Source: Bacteroidales bacterium (GTDB lineage Bacteria; Bacteroidota; Bacteroidia; Bacteroidales; UBA10428). From it: a stretch of DNA of 33,575 bases. The notes beneath the pieces are model-generated. The model did no database searches. It was not told where the DNA came from and saw only the letters and a program-made list of their open reading frames with translations. The stretch is from contig JAFGIP010000122.1 in assembly GCA_016929525.1 (NCBI GenBank), positions 1 to 33,575 on the forward strand. Direction: 5' to 3'. Position 1 is the stretch's first letter. Each line of letters begins with the position of its first letter. Positions 1 to 7,368 of the stretch are shown piece after piece. The position numbers and the translations under genes were made by a program.

Positions 1-27
1 AAATTTTGTATTTTCTTCTGTTTTCAT
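1..27 (-). CDS. Possible 5' end of a gene running off the left edge
   Basis: On the minus strand an ATG at 27-25 opens a frame reading MKTEENTKF before the window ends. It lies downstream of, and in the same direction as, the small secreted protein at 124-543. Only nine codons are visible, so neither the identity nor the reality of the gene can be judged. It is listed because a gene start here would explain the 96-base spacer before it. Confidence 0.25.
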
Positions 28-123
28 AATGAGTCAAGTAAATCATTTATCTTTTATACTTGACACACTTTTTTGAACAGTCTCTTCATCAATTATAATA
101 ATGCTGATGATAATGTTTAAAAA

Positions 124-543
124 TCATTGCACTGAGGCAACTGATTGCTTCTTTTGTAATGGTTTTACTTTAATTGTCTGAAGTTGCATGGAGCTCTTAT
201 TAACACTTGCTACATTTTTTAACTCTTCTGAAGTAGCTTTGCTGATTTCCTCCATATCTAAGGTCTGCAATATTAATCCAACCTCTTCCAGATCATGGTT
301 TTTGATTAATTCCTGCAATCCGGCTTGTTTATCATTATACTCAACCTGATTGAAATTATTTATCATCGATTCATTGATGACAACATCAACAGCAGGTTCA
401 TCAGATCCCTTTTCTTTAGTTGTTTCTGAAATTATCTGAGCATTAAGAGAAACTGTTAAAACAAGGATTAAAGTCGTTAGAATTACTCCGCGTAGATTAA
501 GACAATCTACTTGATTCTTGAAATAATAAGCACAAGTTTTCAT
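124..543 (-). CDS. Small secreted hypothetical protein, 139 aa
   Basis: I do not recognise this protein. The N-terminus has a basic stretch, then a hydrophobic segment (about residues 18-34, GVILTTLILVLTVSLNAQ) ending in a plausible signal peptidase I site after the NAQ typical of Bacteroidetes exported proteins. The mature part is acidic to neutral, rich in Glu, Lys, Asn and Ser, and looks largely helical. There are no cysteines after the signal peptide, so it is probably a soluble periplasmic or secreted protein. The start is relatively far upstream of the hydrophobic core, so an internal start cannot be excluded. The gene stands alone, with about 265 bases of AT-rich, apparently empty sequence upstream. 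Codon use looks native. Confidence 0.6.
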   Translation of the reverse strand: MKTCAYYFKNQVDCLNLRGVILTTLILVLTVSLNAQIISETTKEKGSDEPAVDVVINESMINNFNQVEYNDKQAGLQELIKNHDLEEVGLILQTLDMEEISKATSEELKNVASVNKSSMQLQTIKVKPLQKKQSVASVQ

Positions 544-808
544 AGATAGTAGTTTTTTGAAATTTGAGAATTGACTAATTATATCAGTAGTTATGTGAGA
601 AGGTAAGAGTGTGAAACTAATCTTATTATTATATACGTAAAACGTTAAATAAAGTTGTGAAAATTCAGTGTTAAATTATTCTGAAATGCCTTAAATTAAT
701 GGTAATACAGGAATTGATATAAAATCCTGTTAGTTACATTTTTAATTTGGGAAATACTCTTTCGATAATTAATTGATATGCTTATTAAGTAGAGAACTGA
801 AATTTAAT

Positions 809-1129
809 TTACTCCTCAATAATGATAAAAATATCTTCGTTTGCTTTTTTCATAAGGTACTGTTCGCGGGCAAATTTTTCCAGGTTTTCATTGTTTGTTT
901 TCAGTTCTTTCAGTCTCTCACTGTCTTCGTGAATTTTTTTAATATAGAACTCCTTATCATCATTTAACTGCTTTAACTGGCGAATATTCCTGTATCGTTC
1001 AAGCAGATTATTCTCATCTATCACTCCTACCCAGATTATGAATAAAACCGATGCCAGAAAAAATTTGTTACGTAGTAATTTCTTTCTGAATATTACGGAC
1101 AGATAACCTTCTACCTTATCACTGTTCAT
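809..1129 (-). CDS. DivIC/FtsB-like septum formation initiator
   Basis: A small bitopic membrane protein of 106 residues. It has a short basic cytoplasmic N-terminus, one membrane segment (about residues 21-37, FFLASVLFIIWVGVID) and then a charged heptad-like coiled coil (about 40-85) ending in KFAREQYLMKKANEDIFIIIEE. Order, size and the FAREQYLMKK(A)NEDIFII tail match the DivIC/FtsB family, which bridges early and late divisome proteins at the septum. I chose the ATG at 1129 (MNSDKVEGYLS). An in-frame ATG at 1180 would add 17 hydrophobic residues that are not typical of the family. The gene diverges from pruA across about 190 bases. Confidence 0.85.
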   Translation of the reverse strand: MNSDKVEGYLSVIFRKKLLRNKFFLASVLFIIWVGVIDENNLLERYRNIRQLKQLNDDKEFYIKKIHEDSERLKELKTNNENLEKFAREQYLMKKANEDIFIIIEE

Positions 1130-1316
1130 CTTAATACATTTGTTCAAAAATACCAATGCTAAATCTTTAATCAAATACACGAAATAAAAAGTTATAACCA
1201 GGTGGTTAGAATTATCGGCTTCTTATTATGATAAAAATCATATAACACAGTGGTTATCATGTAATAAATGTCATTTTTTAGGTGCTTCAATATACCTAAC
1301 TTTATACAAAAAGCAT

Positions 1317-2948
1317 ATGAGTGAAGGCAGATATATAATTCCGGAACCAACGAATGAAATTCAATTATCCTATGCTCCGGGAAGCAGAGAGAGAGATGAA
1401 TTAAAAAAGGAAATTAAAAAAGCCCGCTCGGTTGAGGTTGAAATTTCTTCGGTAATTAATGGTAAGCATGTACAAACCGGCGATCTTAAAAGAATCGAAC
1501 CTCCACACGATATCAAACATACTTTAGGTTATTATCACCAGGCAAAAAAAGATCATGTGATGCTTGCTGTGGATGCGGCAATTTCTGCAAAAGAACAGTG
1601 GTTAAATATGCCATGGGAGGAAAGAGCGGCTATTTTTCTAAAGGCAGCAGACCTGATCGCAGGTCCATACAGATGGAAAATGAATGTGTCGACCATGCTG
1701 GGTCAGTCTAAGAACCCGTTCCAGGCTGAAATAGATGCTGCTTGTGAAATGATTGACTTTTTTCGTTTCAATATCAAGTTTATGGAACGCATTTTCGAAA
1801 TTCAACCCAGATCGGTACGCGGTATCTGGAACAGAACCGACTGGAGGCCACTGGAAGGTTTTGTATTTGCACTGACCCCGTTTAATTTTACATCTATTGC
1901 GGGTAATTTACCAACAGCACCGGCCATGCTGGGGAATACGGTTGTTTGGAAGCCATCCAAAAGCCAGGTATACAGTGCAAGAGTTATTATGGAAGTTTTA
2001 CAACAGGCAGGTTTGCCTGACGGAGTCATTAACTTAGTATATGCCCCGGGGCCTGATGTTACGGATGTAGTTTTAAATCACGAAGAGTTTGGAGGTATTC
2101 ATTTTACAGGATCAACAACCGTATTTCAAAGTATCTGGAATATAATTGGGAATAATATATCGAAGTATAAGTCATATCCTCGAATTGTTGGTGAAACGGG
2201 AGGTAAGGATTTTGTGATTGTTCATCAGTCTGCCGAACCAAAAGAAGTGGCAACTGCTTTGGCGAGAGGTGCATTTGAATACCAGGGACAAAAATGTTCA
2301 GCTGCTTCCAGGGCTTATATTCCTTCATGTCTTTGGGATGAGATCAGGCAAATGCTCGAAGCTGATCTTAACTCTTTTAAAATGGGGGGTGTTGAAGATT
2401 TCAGCAATTTTATTAATGCTGTCATAGATGAAAAATCATTTGATAAGCTAGGCAGGGTTATTGATAAGGCGAAAGAAGATAAAGATGTTGACATAATAAT
2501 GGGTGGCGGATATAATAAAACAGCAGGTTATTTTATTGAACCAACTGTAATTCTCACAAAAGATCCTGAATACTATACTATGAAAGAAGAGCTTTTCGGG
2601 CCCATTTTAACAGTATATATATATCCTGAAGAAAAATACCAGAATGCATTAAAAATCTGCGATAAAACTTCGCCATACGCACTAACAGGGGCTGTTTTTG
2701 CCCGGGATAAACAGGCAATAGAATTAGCACACAAACATCTGCGTTATGCAGCCGGAAATTTTTATATAAATGATAAACCTACTGGAGCTGTTGTATCGCA
2801 GCAACCCTTTGGTGGTGCAAGAGGCAGCGGGACAAACGATAAAGCTGGTTCAATGATAAATTTGCTTCGTTGGCTTTCGCCAAGGTCATTAAAGGAAAAT
2901 TTTAATCCTCCGACAGATTACAGATATCCTTTTCTGGAAGAAGATTGA
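1317..2948 (+). CDS. pruA: L-glutamate gamma-semialdehyde (1-pyrroline-5-carboxylate) dehydrogenase
   Basis: An aldehyde dehydrogenase of 543 residues that oxidises glutamate semialdehyde to glutamate with NAD+, the second step of proline catabolism. The catalytic cysteine is C327 (in GQKCSAAS) and the general base is E293 (in GETGGKDF). The nucleotide-binding TPFNFTSIAGN and the late ELFGPILTVY motif are also clear. Length and the N-terminal PFNEPVLSYAPGS-like region match the stand-alone P5C dehydrogenase group (ALDH4-like) rather than the bifunctional PutA. No proline dehydrogenase gene is in the window. The stop lies 7 bases from the converging stop of the Kunitz-type gene. Confidence 0.95.
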   Translation: MSEGRYIIPEPTNEIQLSYAPGSRERDELKKEIKKARSVEVEISSVINGKHVQTGDLKRIEPPHDIKHTLGYYHQAKKDHVMLAVDAAISAKEQWLNMPWEERAAIFLKAADLIAGPYRWKMNVSTMLGQSKNPFQAEIDAACEMIDFFRFNIKFMERIFEIQPRSVRGIWNRTDWRPLEGFVFALTPFNFTSIAGNLPTAPAMLGNTVVWKPSKSQVYSARVIMEVLQQAGLPDGVINLVYAPGPDVTDVVLNHEEFGGIHFTGSTTVFQSIWNIIGNNISKYKSYPRIVGETGGKDFVIVHQSAEPKEVATALARGAFEYQGQKCSAASRAYIPSCLWDEIRQMLEADLNSFKMGGVEDFSNFINAVIDEKSFDKLGRVIDKAKEDKDVDIIMGGGYNKTAGYFIEPTVILTKDPEYYTMKEELFGPILTVYIYPEEKYQNALKICDKTSPYALTGAVFARDKQAIELAHKHLRYAAGNFYINDKPTGAVVSQQPFGGARGSGTNDKAGSMINLLRWLSPRSLKENFNPPTDYRYPFLEED

Positions 2949-2955
2949 TCAAACA

Positions 2956-3222
2956 TCATTTTTTATTTGAATCACATTCGCACTCGAGGCACTCTTCCAA
3001 TGTTTCAAAAGGCACTACACCATTACATCCACCCCAGATGAACATGGTACATTCCCCGGTTTCCTGATTGAAATAATATCGGGGTATATATGCATAACAT
3101 GGTCCCGGGTCAGGCTCAAGAAAACATTCCTCACAGTGTGCTATGTTATCTATATAGTCTTTGGAACATTTGCTGACAATTAAAGCAAGAAACAAAAAGA
3201 GTATGGTTTTTGGTAATCGCAT
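2956..3222 (-). CDS. Secreted Kunitz/BPTI-domain protein, possible lipoprotein
   Basis: An 88-residue protein with a hydrophobic leader (about residues 3-18) followed by C19, then one Kunitz (BPTI) domain at about 33-83. Cysteine spacing follows aprotinin for the first four: C33, C42, C58 and C66 reproduce its 8-15-7 gaps. GPC, the aromatic RYYFN and the diagnostic F-x-W-G-G-C (FIWGGC) are all there. The fifth is C78 and the last is C81 or C83, so the C-terminal helix differs slightly and C30 is extra. The residue after C42, the P1 position in inhibitory Kunitz domains, is Y43. The family includes serine-protease inhibitors and is mostly animal; bacterial members are rare. C19 could be a lipidation site, but Lys at -1 is not a canonical lipobox. 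The ATG at 3222 is preferred because a longer frame up to 3324 would overlap the terminator-like hairpin. Confidence 0.8.
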   Translation of the reverse strand: MRLPKTILFLFLALIVSKCSKDYIDNIAHCEECFLEPDPGPCYAYIPRYYFNQETGECTMFIWGGCNGVVPFETLEECLECECDSNKK

Positions 3223-3284
3223 AGAATTTATTTCGGTTATTACTTCTGATAAACTAGTCATTATAAAGGTTGCGTAATATAAAT

Positions 3285-3320
3285 AAAAAAAGCCGGGAAA
3301 CAACTCGTGTTCCCCAGCTT
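3285..3320 (-). terminator. Strong intrinsic terminator
   Basis: On the minus strand, 3320-3308 (AAGCTGGGGAACA) pairs with 3302-3290 (TGTTTCCCGGCTT) to give a 13-bp stem with two G-U pairs and a 5-base loop. A run of T follows immediately. No protein-coding gene ends just upstream, so it most likely ends the candidate small RNA at about 3290-3430. Confidence 0.8.
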
Positions 3321-3432
3321 CCACAAAACTACTAACTAAACCAACTTGGGCAAAACCATCTAACCAATTGAAATTATGGGCGTTATCTCAATATATGGTT
3401 GTGTTTTCTGATTAATGTTACGTTGGTTTGCT
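3290..3432 (-). ncRNA. Candidate structured small RNA (6S-like architecture)
   Basis: Read on the minus strand, this stretch has three nested complementary pairs followed by the terminator. AAACCAAC (3429-3422) pairs with GTTGGTTT (3345-3338). AACCAT (3400-3395) pairs with ATGGTT (3359-3354). ATTGAGAT (3392-3385) pairs with ATTTCAAT (3374-3367). The result is an irregular rod: a closing stem, a large asymmetric internal bubble and a terminal hairpin. No ORF of note occupies it. This layout, and its position as a free-standing transcript, resembles 6S-type RNAs, including the short 6S-Flavo class of Bacteroidetes. The assignment is inference: I cannot confirm family consensus positions, and a long leader for the downstream Kunitz gene is an alternative. 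The 5' end is approximate. Confidence 0.45.
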
Positions 3433-3563
3433 GCAGTTGTTAAGTAATTTGGACTAATTTGAAGAATCTATTGACAAACGATTCTATTTTAGATATTAAT
3501 AATAATGAAGAAAATTAGTAATTATTCAGTGAATAGAGAAAAAAAGAAATAAACACATATCAA

Positions 3564-4286
3564 TTAATGATTTCTGGCAGCTTTTACCAGTGAGGCCAGC
3601 ACTTCAAGGCTTTTTTCAACTGCATTTCCAATAACGACCACATCAGCTCCCGCTTTTGAAATTTCATAGACCTGTTCAGGGCTTTTCAGGCCACCACCTA
3701 CAATCAGAGGTAATGATATATTCTGTTTCACTTTTCTGATAAGTTCAGGGCTTGCCGGTTGATTTGCTCCGCTGCCCGATTCAAGATAAATGATTTTATT
3801 ACCGATAAGCTCTCCGGCAAGTGCTGTTGCGATAACAAGGTCGTGTTTATGGGAAGGAATTGGTTTGGTGTTACTGATGTATTCCACCGATGATCCGTTT
3901 CCTTCGCCTACCAGGATATATCCGGTTGGTATTATTTCCAGGCCTGATTTTTTAAGGTATGGTGCTGCAAGAACGTGGTTTCCGATTAGGTAATCGGGGT
4001 TTCGCCCTGATATCAAAGAAAGCAGCAGAATGGCATCGGCTTTATTACTGAGTTGCAATAAACTTCCGGGGAAAAGCAATACAGGTATGTTTGTATGTTT
4101 TTTAATTATTTCAATAGTGCAATCGATCTGGTCGCTTACTAGGCTGCCGCCAACAAGAATATAATTGATCTTTAATTCTTCTGCAGCATAGAGTGTGGCT
4201 ATAAGTGAATGTACAGTGTACTTATCAGGATCGATAAGTAACGCAAATTTTTTACCCGGGGTGCTTATATCATTAAAAATTTTCAC
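3564..4286 (-). CDS. Geranylgeranylglyceryl phosphate synthase-like (PcrB/GGGPS family)
   Basis: A 240-residue TIM-barrel prenyltransferase that joins a polyprenyl diphosphate to sn-glycerol-1-phosphate. Visible family marks are the N-terminal FALLIDPDKY, the VGGSL strand, IYLESGSGA (the glycerol-phosphate pocket) and IVGGGLKSPEQV. GADVVVIGNAVEK near the C-terminus closes the phosphate site. Bacteroidetes carry the group II form, closer to archaeal GGGPS than to Bacillus PcrB. Prenyl chain length cannot be read here. The start is 2 bases after the stop of the upstream phosphopantetheinyl transferase, so the two are co-transcribed. It is the last gene of the ssb-gldE-gldD run. Confidence 0.9.
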   Translation of the reverse strand: MKIFNDISTPGKKFALLIDPDKYTVHSLIATLYAAEELKINYILVGGSLVSDQIDCTIEIIKKHTNIPVLLFPGSLLQLSNKADAILLLSLISGRNPDYLIGNHVLAAPYLKKSGLEIIPTGYILVGEGNGSSVEYISNTKPIPSHKHDLVIATALAGELIGNKIIYLESGSGANQPASPELIRKVKQNISLPLIVGGGLKSPEQVYEISKAGADVVVIGNAVEKSLEVLASLVKAARNH

Positions 4287-4288
4287 AG

Positions 4289-4927
4289 TCAGGAGTTTAT
4301 ACAGCTATATACAACAACATAATTGTTAATTGTGAAATATTTCAGTTCAAATTTATCATGCCAGAATCTGTTATCGACCCAGCCTGTAATAATACCACAA
4401 TCTTCTGGTTCGAAAGGCTCAATTGTCAGATTTATTTTAAAATTAATATCCTGCTTATCACAAATTTTATATAGTGCTTCTTTAGCACACCAGTGAATGT
4501 ACAAATGGTATTTTTGCTTTGTTTCATCTTGTGTAATAAATTCATCGGCATTAATAAATTTATGCTGAATGCGGCTTATCTTATGTGACATATATTCCAG
4601 GTCAACGCCGATTTTTTTTGTTTTACTGAGCATTATGGATGTTAGTGTTTGTGAATGGGAAATACTAATGCGAAAATTACTTTGATGAAGGTAAGGTTTC
4701 TTTCTGTCAGAATATACTATCAGGTTATTTGTTCCTGTAAGATCTTTCAGTAGTATTCTTACACTAAGGAATTCAATTTTACGGGCATCACTTTTAAATC
4801 CATTTAGTCTTTCTCTCTCTTCAGGAAATAGATGAACTCCTTTAATCAGCTCGTCATACGTTTCTTTTATTTCCCAGATACCAAACGTACAATCTTCTTC
4901 AATCTGTTCCTTGAAAATAACCGGCAT
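4289..4927 (-). CDS. 4'-phosphopantetheinyl transferase, Sfp/holo-ACP superfamily
   Basis: A 212-residue enzyme that moves the phosphopantetheine arm from CoA to a carrier-protein serine. It carries the two diagnostic motifs: GVDLE in the middle (Mg2+/CoA site) and WCAKEALYK (WxxKEAxxK) about 40 residues later. The short N-terminal half (FPEERERLNGF) matches the Sfp-like pseudodimer rather than the compact AcpS. The physiological acceptor, fatty-acid ACP or a secondary-metabolite carrier, cannot be told from sequence. The gene is packed between gldD (6-base gap) and the GGGPS-like gene (2-base gap). Confidence 0.9.
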   Translation of the reverse strand: MPVIFKEQIEEDCTFGIWEIKETYDELIKGVHLFPEERERLNGFKSDARKIEFLSVRILLKDLTGTNNLIVYSDRKKPYLHQSNFRISISHSQTLTSIMLSKTKKIGVDLEYMSHKISRIQHKFINADEFITQDETKQKYHLYIHWCAKEALYKICDKQDINFKINLTIEPFEPEDCGIITGWVDNRFWHDKFELKYFTINNYVVVYSCINS

Positions 4928-4933
4928 ATACTT

Positions 4934-5506
4934 TTACCTCCAGTGGAATGAATTAATCAAATGTACAATATCTTCTCGGAAAAAATCAATTGCTGGTGCT
5001 AGTGAATCACTGTTGGGTTGAACATCAAAATACAGCGATCCACTAAGAAAACCGGATATGCTGTCGGTAATGTAAAAATTTACCGAAGAAGCAGCATTTC
5101 CTTCAATATCGTACATTATGCCATAGACCTTATTTTCCGGGATACTGATTCTGGTCTCAAGAATATCATCGGCCTTTATGATATGTTTGTATACAATTTT
5201 TCTGACGTCTTCAACATGTTCAGGGAGGTTATTATTCAGGGGTTTATAAGTGATATAAACCTTTGCGCCATTCTGCTTAAATTCAAGGTTATACCAACAT
5301 GGTTCAGCGTTTCTGACATTGGATTCTATTATTTCCCCATATTCAGGTATCTCGAATGTAAAATCACAGTCACTTTTAAAAGACTCATACGATTTTTCGG
5401 GGAAATCGATCCTGAAATATCCTCTTGGTCTGGGCGTGTAATCTTTCCGACATGATAAAGAAAATATTAATAAGAAAAGAATAGTAATTAATTTAAAGTA
5501 CCTCAT
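4934..5506 (-). CDS. gldD: Gliding motility lipoprotein GldD
   Basis: A 190-residue lipoprotein. The signal peptide ends in FSLSC (a good lipobox) with acylation at C19, followed by RKDYTPRPRGYFRIDFPEKSY. That opening is highly characteristic of GldD. The rest (EPCWYNLEF, YITYKPL, GNAASSVNFYITDS, FLSGSLYFDVQPNSDSL) also matches the family. GldD is required for gliding and type IX secretion in flavobacteria; its molecular role is unclear. It lies 7 bases after gldE, its conserved partner. Confidence 0.93.
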   Translation of the reverse strand: MRYFKLITILFLLIFSLSCRKDYTPRPRGYFRIDFPEKSYESFKSDCDFTFEIPEYGEIIESNVRNAEPCWYNLEFKQNGAKVYITYKPLNNNLPEHVEDVRKIVYKHIIKADDILETRISIPENKVYGIMYDIEGNAASSVNFYITDSISGFLSGSLYFDVQPNSDSLAPAIDFFREDIVHLINSFHWR

Positions 5507-5513
5507 TAATCTA

Positions 5514-6833
5514 TCAGCGTTTAATACTAACCTTTATTTTTTTTATTCGTCTTATATCTACTGCAAGAATTGTGAATGTAAAATTCCTATATGTAAGCTT
5601 ATCATCTTTATCAGGGATTTCTCCCCTCAGCTCTAGAATTAAACCTGCTAACGTATCGGCGTCTCCTTTCACTTCGTCGAAAATATTATCTTCAATAGCA
5701 ACAATTTTATAAAAATCATTCAACTGAATCTTCCCTTCAAAAATGAAGTTATTATTATCGATTTTCTCATAGGGAAGTTTTTCATTATCCGATTCATCAA
5801 TAATTTCACCCACAATTTCCTCCAGTATATCTTCCAGGGTAACTATACCGGAGGTTCCACCGTATTCATCAACTACAATCGCCATGTGAATATGGTTTGT
5901 TTGAAATTCTTTAAGCAGATCATTAATCTTTTTGCTTTGTGGAACAAAATAAGAAGGCCTGATCAGGGATTGCCATTTAAAATTCGAAGATTTCTTCAGA
6001 TGAGGCAACAGATCTTTTATATAAAGTATGCCTTTAATCTGATCGAAATTATCCTGATATACCGGTATTCGTGAATACCCTGAATCGTTGATCAGTTTAA
6101 GCAGTTCATCGAAAGGCATATTGATATCTGCCGCAACAGTATCCACTCTTGACTTCATGATATCGCAGACATCGATATTGCCAAATTTTACGATTCCTTT
6201 AAGAATATTCTTTTCCTCTGTAAGGTGTGATTCTGTAAGTTCGAGCGCATCGGAAAGTTCATCAATGGATACACTTCGCGAGTGTTTAATCAGCTTTTTA
6301 TTGACTATGGTTGTAGAATAGATAAGGAAATGGCTGACTGGCCAGAATATTTTATTGAATACTTGCAATGCAGGTGCTGTGAATTTAGAAAAAGTCAGAG
6401 GAAATCTGTTGGCATATATTTTCGGGAATATTTCACTGAAAAAGAGAATCATGAAAGTGACAATCACAACCTGAATTAAAAATCCGATCCATGATGGTCC
6501 TGAAAAAGTAAAAAGTGCGCTTGTAATGAATGTTGATAATATTACTATGCCAACATTAACGAAGTTATTTGTAATAAGTATGGTAGCGAGCAGTCTGTCT
6601 GGAACATTTAAAAGATGTATTACCAATTTACTCCATCTGCTGCGGCTTTCTTTTAATGTACCGATCTGGGTAGGGGTAAGCGAGAAAAATGCTACTTCGC
6701 TTCCTGAGATTAAACCGGAGATAAACAGGAGTAATATCATTACTAAAAGCCCAAATGCTACTCCAATAGAAAATCCGTCTGCATTTGTGCTTATTACTGA
6801 CGTAATAATCGTGTGGTATGGATCTGCCTCCAA
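5514..6833 (-). CDS. gldE: GldE: CNNM-type membrane protein with CBS domains
   Basis: A 439-residue protein with an N-terminal CNNM/DUF21 membrane domain (about residues 20-185; LISGSEVAFFSLTP, ITNNFVNVGIVILSTF, FSEIFPKIYA). A CBS pair follows (about 205-335, with YSRIPVYQDNFDQIKGILYI and VVDEYGGTSGIVTLEDILEE). The C-terminal CorC/HlyC domain ends in KIKVSIKR. Adjacency to gldD identifies it as GldE rather than a generic CorC-like Mg2+/Co2+ transporter. In Flavobacterium GldE supports gliding and partly overlaps GldD. It lies 26 bases after ssb, and the whole minus-strand set looks like one operon. Confidence 0.92.
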   Translation of the reverse strand: MEADPYHTIITSVISTNADGFSIGVAFGLLVMILLLFISGLISGSEVAFFSLTPTQIGTLKESRSRWSKLVIHLLNVPDRLLATILITNNFVNVGIVILSTFITSALFTFSGPSWIGFLIQVVIVTFMILFFSEIFPKIYANRFPLTFSKFTAPALQVFNKIFWPVSHFLIYSTTIVNKKLIKHSRSVSIDELSDALELTESHLTEEKNILKGIVKFGNIDVCDIMKSRVDTVAADINMPFDELLKLINDSGYSRIPVYQDNFDQIKGILYIKDLLPHLKKSSNFKWQSLIRPSYFVPQSKKINDLLKEFQTNHIHMAIVVDEYGGTSGIVTLEDILEEIVGEIIDESDNEKLPYEKIDNNNFIFEGKIQLNDFYKIVAIEDNIFDEVKGDADTLAGLILELRGEIPDKDDKLTYRNFTFTILAVDIRRIKKIKVSIKR

Positions 6834-6859
6834 AAGTTTTAAACTAGAATATGACTATT

Positions 6860-7300
6860 TCAGAATGGTAAATCATCTGCACCATTATCCATATCATCAG
6901 ATGACGGGGATGCTGGTGGTTTTTCTTCAGACGTATCCTGTGGTGAAGAAATGTTATCGCCAGCATTATCACCTTTGCGACCCATCATTTGCAAAGTATC
7001 TACTACAATTTCGGTAGTATATCTTTTATTTCCGTCACGATCATCCCATGCCCGTGTACGGATACGTCCCTCAATATACAGTTGAGTGCCTTTTTTTACA
7101 TATTTTTCTACTACTTCAGCAAGTCCTCTCCAAACAACAATATTATGCCATTCGGTCTGGGTAATTTTTTCTCCTCCCTTGTTGGTATAAGATTCTGAAG
7201 TTGCTAATCTGAAATTTGCTACTGGTGTGCCACTATCGAGGTATCTTACCTCCGGGTCGTTTCCGACGAACCCAATTAAAATTGCTTTATTAACAGACAT
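6860..7300 (-). CDS. ssb: Single-stranded DNA-binding protein
   Basis: A 146-residue SSB. The OB fold covers residues 1-105 (MSVNKAILIGFVGNDPEVRYL, TEWHNIVVWRGLAE, LYIEGRIRTRAWDD, YTTEIVVDTLQMMG). A short flexible linker and the acidic tail ADDLPF follow; that tail is the docking peptide for replication and repair partners. It sits directly upstream of gldE, as in many Bacteroidetes, and has its own candidate promoter. Confidence 0.97.
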   Translation of the reverse strand: MSVNKAILIGFVGNDPEVRYLDSGTPVANFRLATSESYTNKGGEKITQTEWHNIVVWRGLAEVVEKYVKKGTQLYIEGRIRTRAWDDRDGNKRYTTEIVVDTLQMMGRKGDNAGDNISSPQDTSEEKPPASPSSDDMDNGADDLPF

Positions 7301-7332
7301 ATTGGTTGTATTGATTATTGACGATAAAAGTA

Positions 7333-7340
7333 CAAAAATA
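7333..7340 (-). promoter_or_regulatory. Candidate ssb promoter, -7 element
   Basis: The minus strand reads TATTTTTG, a perfect match to the Bacteroidetes -7 consensus TAnnTTTG, 32 bases upstream of the ssb start. The -33 region is weak. The distance and direction fit transcription of the ssb-gldE-gldD operon. Confidence 0.5.
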
Positions 7341-7368
7341 TTTGTAACTATAAAGTTGAATTCTTTGC

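Noticed and set aside
1130-1180. Extended start for the DivIC-like protein
   Set aside because: The extra 17 residues are hydrophobic and untypical of the family; MNSDKVEGYLS gives the normal length and topology.
3223-3324. Longer N-terminus for the Kunitz protein starting at 3324
   Set aside because: It would run through the 3' arm of the terminator hairpin and hide the signal peptide behind 34 residues. The ATG at 3222 places the hydrophobic leader at the N-terminus.
5018-5455. 145-codon plus-strand open frame inside gldD
   Set aside because: It lies wholly antisense to gldD, which is a confident family match; it is a shadow frame.
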